From the NCBI GenBank assembly GCA_904066235.2, contig CAJFCV020000002.1, positions 6,386,001 to 6,450,000 of the forward strand: a stretch of 64,000 nt of DNA, in the 5' to 3' direction. The position numbers were made by a program, and so were the translations under genes. The notes beneath the pieces are model-generated. The model was not told the origin of the DNA. It searched no databases and was given only the letters and a program-made list of their open reading frames with translations. Source of the stretch: Bursaphelenchus xylophilus. Lineage: Eukaryota > Nematoda > Chromadorea > Rhabditida > Aphelenchoididae. Positions 21,601 to 31,373 of this stretch are shown one piece after another; positions within the stretch are counted from its first letter, which is position 1; the number at the start of each line of letters is the position of its first letter.

Positions 21601-22783
21601 GCTTTTGTCGCAAGGCATCGGATCTTTGTTGCTCGGATAAGGAGAACCTCCATCAGCACACGTTAAGACGGTCTTTGCACAACAAAGCTGTTGTTTCCAG
21701 GCATGTCTGACCACCATTGGATAGATAGATGGCTCGCAAGAGGAATCCCCTGGACAATCTACGAAGCCTGGCGCAAAACAAGGACGTAATCTCCCTTAAA
21801 TAAGAAGATTTTGTGACAAATAACATAATTGAAGCGTTCATTATGCAAATTTATACCGTGCTCGTCTCTTGCTGGACTGTGAGCAGGCCGAGGGCATGCT
21901 CCAGGATGGCCGCAACAAATATTTTGTTGACATTTGTACATTTCTGGGCATTCAGAATCTGAATTACAGGAGATCGGACCATCTGGACTCAAAAATACGA
22001 CCATATTTGCAGGACATAAATCTGAAAACTTATTTGATTCTGCAGATTGCTTACTCTCCGCAATTGGCTGACAACATTGGAATTTCCCATGCCAGAAATT
22101 ATACCAACAAACACCTCCCCTCGGGCAATTTATATTTTTGGAGGGATCGCAGGCTCGGACAACAGAATGCTCATCCAGCATGGGACGATGGCTTCGAGGA
22201 CATCCTATTTTTTATTATACAAGTTGATTACGACACCCACCATCATCCGGTTCACAGCATTGATATTGTTTTAGATTGAAGTTCCATTGACAACTTGATT
22301 CCCCCGGACAAGTATCCGCCTTTCTTTGAGTAGATGGACTGCACAAAATAGCCTCTTTTGAGGTATCTTTCCTTAGTACTCTTGATCCAACAGCACATCC
22401 TTCTGATGGGTCTGGAGCACAACAATGGCCAACAGTTGGGATTGAACTTGGAACACAAACAGAGCCGTTCGGGCAGGTGGTTTTGTCTGTCATCTTGCAC
22501 TGTAGAAGTTTATTTTGAGAAATTTTGACTGGAATCATCTCTTGAGGGCATTCCGGGGCCATTACGGTAAGATCTTCACAACAATATCCACTTATTAAGA
22601 AACATTTTGATGACATTGGACAATCAGAAGAGGAATGACAAGAAATTGGACGGCCATAGGGATCTAAAATAAGCTTTATTCCCTCCTCAACTTACTCAGA
22701 GTGATCGTCTTACGGGTCGGACAATAGTTACAAGTAGCCCTGGTAAAGTAGAGTAACAAGACTAGCAACCAAGATATGATCAT
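15640..22783 (-). CDS. Large secreted cysteine-rich protein with Lustrin-type repeats
   Basis: Predicted extracellular, possibly cuticle- or matrix-associated. The start at 22783 gives the signal peptide MIISWLLVLLLYFTRATC; the ATG lies 3 nt behind TTTCCCAG, a likely trans-splice site. The rest is a chain of some twenty cysteine modules of the form C-(x)n-CPxGxxC-(x)n-CC, such as CPLNFSCQPSNVAQVHICCP, CPVNYVCQSSSQANTNVCC and CPNGSVCVPSSIPTVGHCC. These are typical of the Lustrin cysteine-rich family found in many nematode secreted proteins. No Kunitz domain was seen in the exons read. The final exon reads CRNSSDCAPGYSCGPSSVEL then CCSSKTAFG and stops at 15640-15642. Introns are mostly short, except one holding a foldback element (20624-21415) and one of about 1.9 kb (about 17047-18949) with nested repeats. 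Exon borders approximate; exact partner and role unknown. Confidence 0.8.
17285..17500. repeat. Diverged fragment of the Argonaute-intron palindrome family
   Basis: Reads in the same order as the right arm of the 2349-4785 element: ACCATGG, a CACGTAAAAC-type block, a TTTTTACAAACCAGCTCAAT-type block, then TACCGTAACCCC, GTATACGGTA and TTTGAAACTAAAAATTTGTGCT. A match to the central spacer edge (TTGAATGTTG..CATACAGTA) precedes it. Sequence is clearly decayed relative to the copy in the Argonaute gene. Lies in the long intron of the Lustrin-type gene. Confidence 0.6.
17500..18780. mobile_element. Foldback element interrupted by a TA-flanked MITE
   Basis: About 130 bp around 17505-17631 are mirrored at about 18640-18775 (blocks TTTTTGAAATTTTTCTAAAA and TTTCGAAAATC). 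The inner arms AATAGATAGGTGAC (after 18508) and GTGACCTATTATT (near 18640) also pair. Removing the 877 bp at 17632-18508 restores a continuous hairpin of roughly 410 bp, so a second element inserted into the left arm of an older one. It sits inside the 1.9-kb intron of the cysteine-rich gene. No coding capacity. Confidence 0.6.
17632..18506. mobile_element. Tc1/mariner-type MITE, termini CAGGGTG, TSD TA
   Basis: TIRs start CAGGGTGGGGCATCTTTGTG and are mirrored at the right end. The flanking dinucleotide TA is at 17630-17631 and 18507-18508. The arms extend over about 130 bp (TTGAATTGRCTATAACTTCT is shared) and further inner inverted blocks follow (TCGGTCGTTTTT and its complement). No transposase frame. 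TA duplication and termini suggest a non-autonomous Tc1/mariner derivative; a related-looking element lies at 46232-46813. Confidence 0.6.
18846..18905. repeat. Solo end of the TTCCGGAA inverted-repeat family
   Basis: On the minus strand this reads GACATTTCCGGAA, ACACTTCCGGAA, AGCGGAACACTTCCGG and AACCGGGG, the same blocks as both ends of the element at 44003-44831 in REV3. No partner arm was found close by, so it is probably a truncated copy. It lies about 45 bp inside the 5' end of the Lustrin-gene intron. Confidence 0.45.
20624..21415. mobile_element. CAAGGGAA foldback element 2 with tRNA-like modules, TSD TTA
   Basis: Same family as 14726-15506 but inserted in the opposite orientation: the arm with flank CTTTCCAAGCTC is now on the left. 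TIRs of about 255 bp begin CAAGGGAATGG. The target duplication TTA is at 20621-20623 and 21416-21418. tRNA-like modules occupy 20812-20875 (+) and 21154-21220 (-). On the gene strand the element starts only about 10 nt after the splice donor (exon end NNQLK, then GTAAGTTTAA), and about 40 nt remain before the next exon. Confidence 0.85.
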
Positions 22784-23430
22784 CGTCTGGGAAAGGCCAT
22801 GGAACGCCAATTTTTTAAGGAATTCTCAAAAAATAAGATGGAGAGGAAAAGCGATGCGATGACCGGGGCTCTTATTCCGATGACCAGTCATTATGTTAAG
22901 ACAAGAGTGCAAACATAACTGGCCAAGTCTGTAGTCCCCGCGTTTCTTCCTCGTTTCCAAATCATGAAATTATGTTATTTGATCGGGTGTAAGTTTTCGT
23001 TTCTATTTTTATTTATGATTCATAGCGAGTGGCTATTCTTGTCTAATAGATTAATAAATGAAGAAAATAAATTACATATTTGCAGCAAAAAGTTTCTATT
23101 TGCATTTTTAGGCAAATAAAAACGACAACCCAAGTCCTGCTTTCGTAATCATCTGTAACGTTTTCCACATGATCCCAATGTTTAATGTTTTTTCAAGGCT
23201 TAATATATCAACTTCATATCATTGGAGCACAGATGATGAACCTCCACCATCAACTTGACTCGTCTGAAACAGGAAATTAGTTGAGATGAAGAGTTCGGCG
23301 CCTTTCGATCGTCTTCTTCTCCATCCAGAAAGAAGACGTCTTAAGAGGTTAGTATTGACCGAGTTGAGAAGGCAAGGTCGAACTCGATCCGAAACTGCGA
23401 CTGAAAAAAAAAGTTCTCTCTGATTTCGTC
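22784..23430. promoter_or_regulatory. Divergent intergenic region between the Lustrin-type and TPM genes
   Basis: About 650 bp between two divergently transcribed genes, so it should hold both promoters. It is AT-rich; no further gene or repeat was recognised. Confidence 0.4.
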
Positions 23431-24678
23431 ATGGTGGAATTTCTGTGGCTGTTGTTGTTCAGCGCCGTCGTCCGGGCCCAATACAGTCCTCAGTCGTACC
23501 CCGATCCCCGACTTGATCCAGCGAGCTGCAAGACCTTATTTCCGGGTCAGGTATGTGATCCTGCTGAGATTCTGACTCCAGAACAGAGGAATCAACTCAA
23601 CGAAAAGATACAAAACGTGAGTTAATCGTTTCGTCCTACTCTCTTTGATTTGTTTGTACTTTCGGGAGTTCGTTTCGGTAATCTTTTATTTGTAGCTACA
23701 AAGGATCACCTCAAATATCAGGAACACCTCACCACCATGCGTAAACTCACATCATTCCAATTTATATATCATGATCGCTTTAATCGATAAACTGGGAATG
23801 CTTCCATTCGAGTCCGTTTCGGTCGAGAAATTCACAAACCTGCTCAGATCTCGTTACATGAACTATCAAGTAAGTAATGCCACGATCTAGTTAATTTCAT
23901 AGGATGTTGGACTTTGTGATACCATGGTTTTGATAGTGAATTCTCGACAAGATCGGCAAGTGTTTACGGTAGCTGGGAGGGATGCCAAGTTGTCCCGTGA
24001 AGTGCTGCAAGATGCTTTCCACAAAAATCTTGTCCATTTCCGATCAGGGAATTACGGAACAGGGCTTGAGGGCATGGTCGAGCAGATCGTTGGTGCTTAT
24101 AATCTTGCTCACATCATCCAGGTTCCCCAACCCAACTTTAGTGAAGGGTGAGTGGTATGCAACTGCATTATTCATCCAGCTTCCACTTAATTTGTCTTAT
24201 CATAACAGGTTTAATTTTATTTAGAAGTTTCCAACAACTTCCTTCCACATCCAGCGGATCGGGCCATTTCGTTCATGGAGTACCTCAAAAGGTCGACGTT
24301 AAAACGGAGAAATTCAACTTTGATGAAGTCAAAGAAGAAGATCAACTCTGGATCCAGTTATTGATCAAAGCCATCGGTCGATGTGGTTACAACCAAGCTA
24401 AGGTTACTGAGTATGTTCGAGGGACTGTCGAAGGTAGGTGGTTATGTTCTTGAAGATGTTGTGTTCCAGAAGCAATGGCTCTTTCTCTCAAATTAATCAG
24501 TGATCCGAGATACAATAAGATAGAAGAGGAAGCCCAAGACATTTCTTTAGGGCCCAATGCTCGAGATCGGGCTTGGCAAAATGCTACCTTCATCCAGGAA
24601 CTGTATGATAGACATTCAGGAGCATTCCCTCGGAGGGCATCACAATGTCCGGTCTCTGATAACTCCAAAAGGCTTTAA
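23431..24678 (+). CDS. Secreted TPM-domain protein (MOLO-1-like)
   Basis: The TPM fold occurs in nematode MOLO-1-type proteins, of which MOLO-1 modulates the levamisole acetylcholine receptor; the role of this paralogue is unknown. Exon 1 begins with a signal peptide (MVEFLWLLLFSAVVRAQ), then YPDPRLDPASCKTLFPGQVC and DPAEILTPEQRNQLNEKI, the usual start of such proteins. Exon 2 (from about 23697) gives MIALIDKLGMLPFESVSVEK. Exon 3 gives DTMVLIVNSRQDRQVFTVAG and ends GLEGMVEQIVGAYNLAH, the end of the TPM domain. Two further exons add about 130 residues with no transmembrane segment, stop at 24678. The second-to-last intron has donor GTAGGTGG. A membrane anchor like that of MOLO-1 was not found. 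Confidence 0.78.
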
Positions 24679-24814
24679 TGTACATTCCCTGACATTAATT
24701 TATTTTTCAATAAATTTTTCAATTACGCAACTATCATACACAAACAAATTCAAACCTTTTTTTGGGTACCGACGGGAATTAATTTATAGGTGGCGAAGTG
24801 CACCTACATTACTG

Positions 24815-25598
24815 CTATACTGGTTGACAAAATTTTCTTTCCACCTCGTATCTCGGGAACCGCTGGGCCTAGAACCTCAAAATTCGACATAGAAACATCA
24901 TGGGACAATCTAACACCATACCCAAAAAATCATACCATTTGATGCACTTTCAGTGCACTTTTTATGCAACCGGCAAAAAAAGAGGTGACAAAATTTTCTT
25001 TCCACTTTGGAGAAACGTTTGTAAATTAAAAGCCAAAGGCATGATTGTGGTATCGTTGTGATCGCGATGAAGTCCTCTTTCTATCCGTGTCACAATTTTG
25101 CAGGAGTTTTCGTTTGTTCGCCCTTGGGAGTCTGCTCATCACTGCGTTGTCCGTTTTCGGCTTAATTGGTGAACAGAGAAGCTCGCAGAAGGCCCAAGGA
25201 GATGAAACTGCCCTTAAAAAATCTGGTATTTATGTCTGCAACCTTGTTTACACCGGCATTAAAATTAGATCTAATTTAAGTGTGTTGCATGGGAAAAAGC
25301 GCCACCTCTAGGGTGCGCGAAACCGGGAAATTGCTTATGTACTTCTTCGCGATCACAATGATACCACAATCATGCCTTTGGCTTTTAATTTACAAACGTT
25401 CTTCCAAAGTGGAAAGAAAATTTTGTCACCTCTTTTTTTGCCGGTTGCATAAAAAGTGCACTGAAAGTGCATCAAATGGTATGATTTTTTGGGTATGGTG
25501 TTAGATTGTCCCATGACGTTTCTATGCCGAATTTTGAGGTTCTAGGCCCAGCAGTTCCCGAGATACGAGGTGGAAAGAAAATTTTGTCAACCAGCATA
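24815..25598. mobile_element. 784-bp foldback element between the TPM and NOC2 genes
   Basis: Left arm about 24815-25075 and right arm about 25338-25598 are inverted copies around a spacer of about 260 nt. Termini read CTATRCTGGTTGACAAAATT. Within each arm the block GACAAAATTTTCTTTCCAC occurs twice, at the tip and about 160 nt inside, so each arm is itself partly repetitive. A clear target duplication was not found. No protein is encoded; open frames here are repeat sequence. Confidence 0.75.
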
Positions 25599-25956
25599 GG
25601 CTTTCAGAAGTGCGTACTTTTCAATGACTTTCGGCTAAAAATTTGGAATGGCTTGGGTGCGAGCTGCCAAATTTCCCTTGATCTTACCTGAATTTTTGCC
25701 GAAAGTTAGCTGAAAATGGTAGGATGCAGCTCGGAAAACAATGTTTCGCAGCTCGCCGGAGCTAAGTTTAAGCTTGTTTTCGAGCTGCGCCCGTGCCACC
25801 TTTCCGAGCTGCGCCCTATAATTTTCAGCAAACTTTCAGATAGCGCATTGGCCCCAGATAGCGCATTGGCCCCAGACCTAGGCCTAGGACTCGTTGTGAA
25901 AAGTTTACGTTTTTTTTTGTTGAAGGTTGTTTTGTTATTTGCTTTGTTATTGTTGC
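25599..25956. repeat. Upstream region of NOC2 with short tandem repeats
   Basis: A short non-coding stretch with two direct copies of AGATAGCGCATTGGCCCC near 25837-25873 and four occurrences of GAGCTGC/GCAGCTC-type blocks. Probably 5' flank of NOC2; no gene seen. Confidence 0.4.
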
Positions 25957-28319
25957 ATGATGGTTAAAGTAAAAAAGATTAAGAAGATCAAGACTTCCAA
26001 GAGTATGTTTCATTGATATATTTCTGATCTTGATTTAGAAGTTCCTAAAATTAATGGAACCCTCGAGAAAGATGAAGAGAAAACGCCAGTGTCTCATAGG
26101 AAACAACTGCAACAGATTGCTGAGAAAGATCCAGAGTTCTTTAAATTCCTGCAAAAGGAAGATGCGGATCTTCTTGAGTTCGATGACAGTGATGTGGAGA
26201 TGGGAGAAGACATTGGTAAGTCGTTTATTATTATTTTTTAGATTTTCTTCTAGACGAAGAAGAAGAGGAAACGGCCGAAAGTTTAAATATTGGGAACAAA
26301 ACGATCTTTTTTGAAGTAGATAATGATGATAGAAAAGTTGTTAATCTGCAAACAGCTGAACTGATTGAAAAAGTATTATCTAGTCCCTCAGAATATCGAA
26401 GAAATCTAAGGGCAGTGGTTAGGTTGGCTGTTCAATCTTTCCATGCCTGCGTTTGTAGGGTGGGATCGAATCTGGAGAAGGGAGAATATGTTGTCAATGA
26501 GGACAGAGGTAACATAAATAAGATATGTTAGGTTTTTTAGTATTTGATTCGATTGTTCGAAGTTGCCTAAAATACATGGGGCATTGTTTGTTGTTGTTGA
26601 TGAATCCTTTGGACGAGAAGCAAAAAGAGGTGAGAATTATCACGATCATGTTATTTGTCTGACTTTAGAGCAAGAATGCAAAGGCAAAACAAGGACAACC
26701 TGTTTTCAAATACTTTCACAAATACAAAACTGTAACCAAGGAATACCTGATCGCTCTGGTTGAGGTGAGTTTTCGAATTTTCCTAAAATTTTGTTTTAGT
26801 TTTTAGCTGAAGTTGGAGCTGAGGATATTTCTATTGCGATCATCAAGTCGATCGTCCCTTTGACTGACTTCTACTTACATTTCCAGAAGATTTGTCGACG
26901 TCTTATCAAAGTAAGCAAGAAGACTTTATGATAATATTAATTGCGTTGAACTTATTCTTTGTTTTTTTTAGAACTTGGTGAGAGTGTGGAGTCAGAAGTC
27001 GATGCAGGAACGAGTTGGCGCATTTCTGGCGCTTAACAGAATTAGTCAGAGTGATGTTGATCTTTACACATTTGTGTATAAAGCAAGTTTGTTGATTAAA
27101 TGTATAATTTACTTGTTACTTTAGAGTTGTTATGTCGCTTATGTTTCGTCATCTCGTCAAGTTACAACAGGAGCATGGCAGAATCTATTATTTATGCAAA
27201 GGTCATTTGCTGAGCTGACTTTTGTTAACCCTGCAGTCTCGTATCAATATGTTTTTGTTTACATTCGGCAGTACGCAATCCACCTGAGAAATGCAAAGAT
27301 TACAAAAAGAAAGGTATTGTCAGTAAGCACCTTGAAGGTTTTCTCGGCTTTTAGGATGTCATCAGAACCGTTTACAACTGGCAATTTGTCCTCGGGGTTT
27401 ACCTCTGGGCGTCTGTAATGATAAGGTCATCAAAGCATCGTCACATTTCTGAAGCCGTCGATTGGATCCGAGAACTTAGATATCCATTGATCCAAATCGT
27501 TATCGGCCTGATCAACGTGTTCCCCACTTCCAGATACATTCCCCTTCGTCTTCATTGTGTCCGAGTTCTTCTTCAATTACAAGTCAATTGTAATGTTTAC
27601 ATCCCAACTCTGGCCATTACAGCTGACGTAAGGGAGGTTTTAGATTGGATATTTGTCACTTTAGTTATTGGACGACCTGATCACAATTGATCTTAAAAAA
27701 CCTAACAATGTCAAGGTTTTACAAAGAACAACTCGGCTCAAAGACGTGATCAGATTGAATCGGGAGATGTTGGAAGATTCCAAGTACCGGTCGATGATAG
27801 CTGAGGAGGTTTTTAGTGTGTTTTTGGAAGCTGCATTTGTTGTACGAGCAAGTTTGGCATTCAGCGGTCTTATTAGGCCACTTATTCCCGTTTTGAAAGT
27901 AAGTTTAATACGTGGGACTATTTAATAACTCGATTAAGGGTTTCATAAAAGAATGTAACAACATTGATCACAAGAAGTTGTTCAAAGCCTTGGAATGCAA
28001 ATTAAAGGAGCATGCCGAACAATCTAGATTAACTTTGGCCGCCCATAAGATCGATCTAAATGATGCCAATGAAAATGTAAGTGTATAATAAGATTCCTTT
28101 TATGTTTCTAGTACAAACTCGAGGAAATTCTGTCTTCTAATTCAACTCCCATTGCAAAATATTATCAGGATTGGCACAGAACTTCAGAAATGAAAGATCA
28201 AGCTACGAAAAGAGTAAGAGAATTTAAATGTTACTAGTCATTATGCATTTTAGATAGAGCAGAAGAGCCCATTTATTGAGAAGAATAGAAAGCGGAAGAC
28301 GAGAAAGACCATACATTGA
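25957..28319 (+). CDS. Nucleolar complex protein 2 (NOC2)
   Basis: NOC2 works with NOC1/NOC3 in the nucleolus in maturation and export of pre-60S ribosomes. The start is MMVKVKKIKKIKTSK at 25957, a lysine-rich segment followed by an acidic one (EFDDSDVEMGEDIDEEEEE). The conserved core includes EYRRNLRAVVRLAVQSFHAC, KYFHKYKTVTKEYLIALVEF, LRNAKITKRKDVIRTVYNWQ, FVLGVYLWASV and YIPLRLHCVRVLLQLQV, all typical of Noc2. It ends AKYYQDWHRTSEMKDQATKR, EKNRKRKTRKTIH, stop 28317-28319. About a dozen exons with introns of 36-60 nt. The 3' end is convergent and almost overlapping with the minus-strand small secreted gene. Identification firm; exon ends approximate. Confidence 0.92.
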
Positions 28320-28365
28320 TTTATTGTTACTCATGTTTTCATTGTTATTGGAATAAAGCCTTGTT

Positions 28366-29584
28366 TTATATGGGGGTCTTGATGTTAAATTGCTCATCGG
28401 TCTTGATTTCATGCAGGGAATCTGCTTCGGCTGCTCCAACGGGAGCGAACTCGATCTTCTGATTGTCCTTTCCTTTGGTTTTCTGCAAGTTTGGTAATTC
28501 ATATAACGCCTATGGGCAAAAAAAATTCAAACGATTGCTCTAACAAGGGAAGTCACTTAAATCACGGATCGATTTTTAAAAACGACTATTACAGCGATGG
28601 GGAGGGTAGGATGGAGATATCAAATCTGAAAACCGCTACCTCCACCGGCCTCTGGGAGCCGAGATAATCGACTAAAAAGTTTGACCAAATTCCTCCGAAC
28701 ATTTCTTCCTTCCGAAAGAAAAAAAGCCAGCGAACCGAATGGTCCGGTGGTCTGGAAGCGCGCTTCCGGGCCCTCACCTTTTCAGGTTCGAATCCGCGCG
28801 GGTCTTGAACTTGTGAAAAATGTATAAAACAGTTGCTGTGATGCAGTAAATTTACTAGCGATTTATTTTTATGTTTCATGCCTATTTTACGGTAAATTTT
28901 CAACTTTGAAAATTCAAATCGTTTGAAACTCGCATTCAAATTACATATTACTCTGAATTTTATCGTAAAATACGCAAAAAATCAAAAATGTTATCTTACC
29001 GGTAAATTTACTGGATTACAGGAAAAGTTTAATAAATTATGTGACCCATGCGGATTCGAACCTAAAAAGGTCAAGGCCCGGAAGCGCGCTTCCAGACCAC
29101 CGGACCATTCGGTTCGCTGTCCCTTTGCTTTCGAAAGGCAGAACTCTTCGGAGCAACTTTTTTTGGTAAAACCTTTTTGGTCGATTATCTCGGCTCCCAG
29201 AGGCCGGTGGAGGTAGCGGTTTTCAGAGTTGATATCTCCGTCCTACCCTCCCCATCGCTGTAACAGTCGCTTTCAAAAATCGATCCGTGACTTAAGTGAC
29301 TTCCCTTGTAAGTAAGGATTGTTTGACCAATTTTGGTTTTAATTCTGAGACAACTTAAGAATGCCCAGGCCAATCTACGATTTGTAGGAAAACGCGAAGC
29401 CAACTAAGTGCCAGCACTAAAATTTTGTCTAAAATCGATGGCACCACTTGGTACTATGTAGTAAAAAGTGTTACAAAAGTTCAGACAATTTCCGCACTGT
29501 TCATTTTTCAGGAGAACTAACCTTTTGATGACATCCAAGGAAAACTATCGAAAGTATAAAAGAGAACAGGATCATCCAGGGCAT
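28366..29584 (-). CDS. Small secreted peptide precursor, two exons
   Basis: Not a recognised family. Exon 1 (29584-29522) is a hydrophobic signal sequence, MPWMILFSFILSIVFLGCHQ, starting directly after TTTCACAG. Exon 2 (28509-28366) continues ALYELPNLQKTKGKDNQK and IEFAPVGAAEADSLHEIKTD, ending FNIKTPI. The joined product is about 69 residues. The single intron of about 1.0 kb contains the 765-bp element 28544-29308, leaving roughly 35 bp before the acceptor. The open phase across the join, the signal peptide and the acceptor-like site at the ATG support the model; expression is unproven. Its ATG is 14 bp from the ATG of the opposite-strand gene. Confidence 0.6.
28544..29308. mobile_element. 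CAAGGGAA foldback element 3, different tRNA-like modules, TSD TAA
   Basis: Termini CAAGGGAAGTCACTTAA share the first eight bases, an ATCGATTTTT block and a GTCGATTAT block with the other two elements. The target duplication TAA is at 28541-28543 and 29309-29311. TIRs are about 255 bp. The tRNA-like modules (28733-28800 plus; 29048-29115 minus) differ from those of elements 1 and 2: TGGTCCGGTGGTC as A-box-like and GGTTCGAATCC as B box, again facing inward. No protein encoded. Confidence 0.85.
28733..28800 (+). ncRNA. tRNA-like module in the left arm of element 3
   Basis: A-box-like TGGTCCGGTGGTC is followed about 35 nt later by a perfect B box, GGTTCGAATCC. The copy in the right arm lies at 29048-29115 on the minus strand. 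Stems are imperfect and no acceptor stem was confirmed, so it is a tRNA-derived module and not a tRNA gene. Confidence 0.45.
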
Positions 29585-29598
29585 CTGTGAAATCAACG

Positions 29599-30930
29599 AT
29601 GAGTCTGGAAAGCCCGACGTAAGTTTCATACTTTTTTCAAAATGAATTTGGAGAAATTGAATGGAGATACTTAATTGGGTTTAGCTAAAGAAATATCTGA
29701 AGAAACCGAAAATATTCACACGTTTAGTGAAAAATACGGAGAGGTGGGGGGCATCCTCATACCTTTTTCATTCGATTATTTCAGTGGAATTCGACCAGTC
29801 GGATTTCTACTTCTCCAAAAAATGTCGGAAAAAGAAGACGATGAAAATTACGTAAGTACCGTATTCCCCGCGAGAATTACACAGTTGCAGGACCATCGTC
29901 GGAAAAAGGTTTCATCCCCAGATCGTCATAAAATTCAGAGAAAGAACAAGGCTGGAAGGCATGGGGAAAAAGTCAGCAGAGTGGTAATTTATTACGCAAC
30001 AATGTATTTATTTAGGTAATCAAATAATAGTTGCCCGTCAAGTATCCAGAAGGTAAGCAGGTCCCCTGCTAAACGCTGATCATCGACTGAGTTTCTAATT
30101 TTAGATGATGGGGTGAAAGACAGACATGAAGATGAACGGGCATCAATGATCAAAGCTCGGAAGAAGAGGGAGAAGGATCGTAGAGCAGGAAAACCATCAG
30201 CTAGAGTAATTCCTTTTGAGTATTCCGAATACAATTTTGCAGAAAGAAGATCATAAGCAGCGAGATCAGAATGACTACATTGTCCCTGTTCCCGCACCCA
30301 ATAAGAGATCCAAGCTCAAACCTGGAAAGATCAAGGTTCGAGTAACCAGCAAGCACAAAGCAAGCAACAAATCCCGCCCAAAGACCCCTGAGAATGGCCT
30401 ATCTGACAAAAGTGCTTCGGAAATGAAGGATTCTGAATCTCCGAAGGAATTACCAAAGCATCCCAGAAAGGTGGTCGTTGCCGATAGTCAGATGTGTCGA
30501 TTATCTTCTCGTCCAAATAGTCCAGATCCAAAGCAACAGGAGAGGGTTCCTAAGGCTTCGAAAAAGAAGGTTGAGGTGAAGAAAGCGGCTTATTTCAATG
30601 ATGATGACGACAGCGTGGTCAGCAACGATATCAAGGCAATCTCTGTCCTGAAGGAGCCGAAAGAGAAAAAACACAATTGCCCCACTATCCTGGTGTATGT
30701 GTTCTGAGTTATTCTATTTGTAATCCTTTCAGTACACCCTTTCCAAAGCCACCCAAACCTCAGAAGGATAAAATGGCGGGAGCTCAGGATTATCCTACTG
30801 TAATTTTATCAATATTTAACTCTCCCACAATATCCGCTAATTGTATGCATCCATTTTTCAGATGGACGAAGTTCTCAGCGATTGGGGCGAAGAGGAAACC
30901 CCCAAAAAAGGAAAAGAAGAAAAGTCCTGA
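29599..30930 (+). CDS. Basic, low-complexity protein of unknown function
   Basis: Not recognised. Exons starting MSLESPT (29599) join in phase to GIRPVGFLLLQKMSEKEDDE, then LQDHRRKKVSSPDRHKIQRK, LPVKYPED, DGVKDRHEDERASMIKARKK, a long exon 30241-30700 rich in K, P and S, TPFPKPPKPQKDKMAGAQDY, and finally MDEVLSDWGEEETPKKGKEE before the stop at 30928-30930. The composition (K/R/S/P-rich with acidic patches such as FNDDDDS) suggests a disordered nuclear or nucleic-acid-binding protein; that is inference. The start is uncertain because its ATG lies only 14 bp from the opposite-strand ATG. Confidence 0.55.
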
Positions 30931-31373
30931 ACAACAATGAAGAATTAAAATTTATGGTTGGATTTATTTCTGTAATTACAAATATAATAAGTACGTAGAT
31001 ATTTGTGGACATAGAAGCCAGTTACTGAAGCATTACAATCTATGTCCAAGATTTTGCACAACAGAGGTTTTAAAGTTGGAGAAGGGGAGGGAGAAAGAGC
31101 TAAACATATGTGTTGATTGATAAGTTTGACCAGTTTCAGAAGAGTAACAATAATTATTAGTGTTATCTTAATTAGTATAAATGAAGTGGAAGAGTGTCTT
31201 AGATACCCGTAAGGGCGTAGAACAATGACAAGGCACGAAAAACATCCACAAAGATGCTATTCAATGTCGGGTGCCCAAGATGTGGAACATTTGAATCATT
31301 GTTCAGTACTCAACAAACCCAGGTCCGTAAGTGAAAAGAGAATGATGAGATAACAGATTAGACGAAGAGAGCG
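30931..31373. other. Convergent 3' intergenic region
   Basis: Lies between the stops of the unknown basic protein and the MYPT gene; both 3' UTRs must lie here. Nothing else recognised. Confidence 0.45.

Noticed and set aside
24475..24668. Minus-strand 93-residue frame over the last TPM exons
   Set aside because: Shadow of the plus-strand exons, which carry the signal peptide, TPM motifs and in-phase splice sites.
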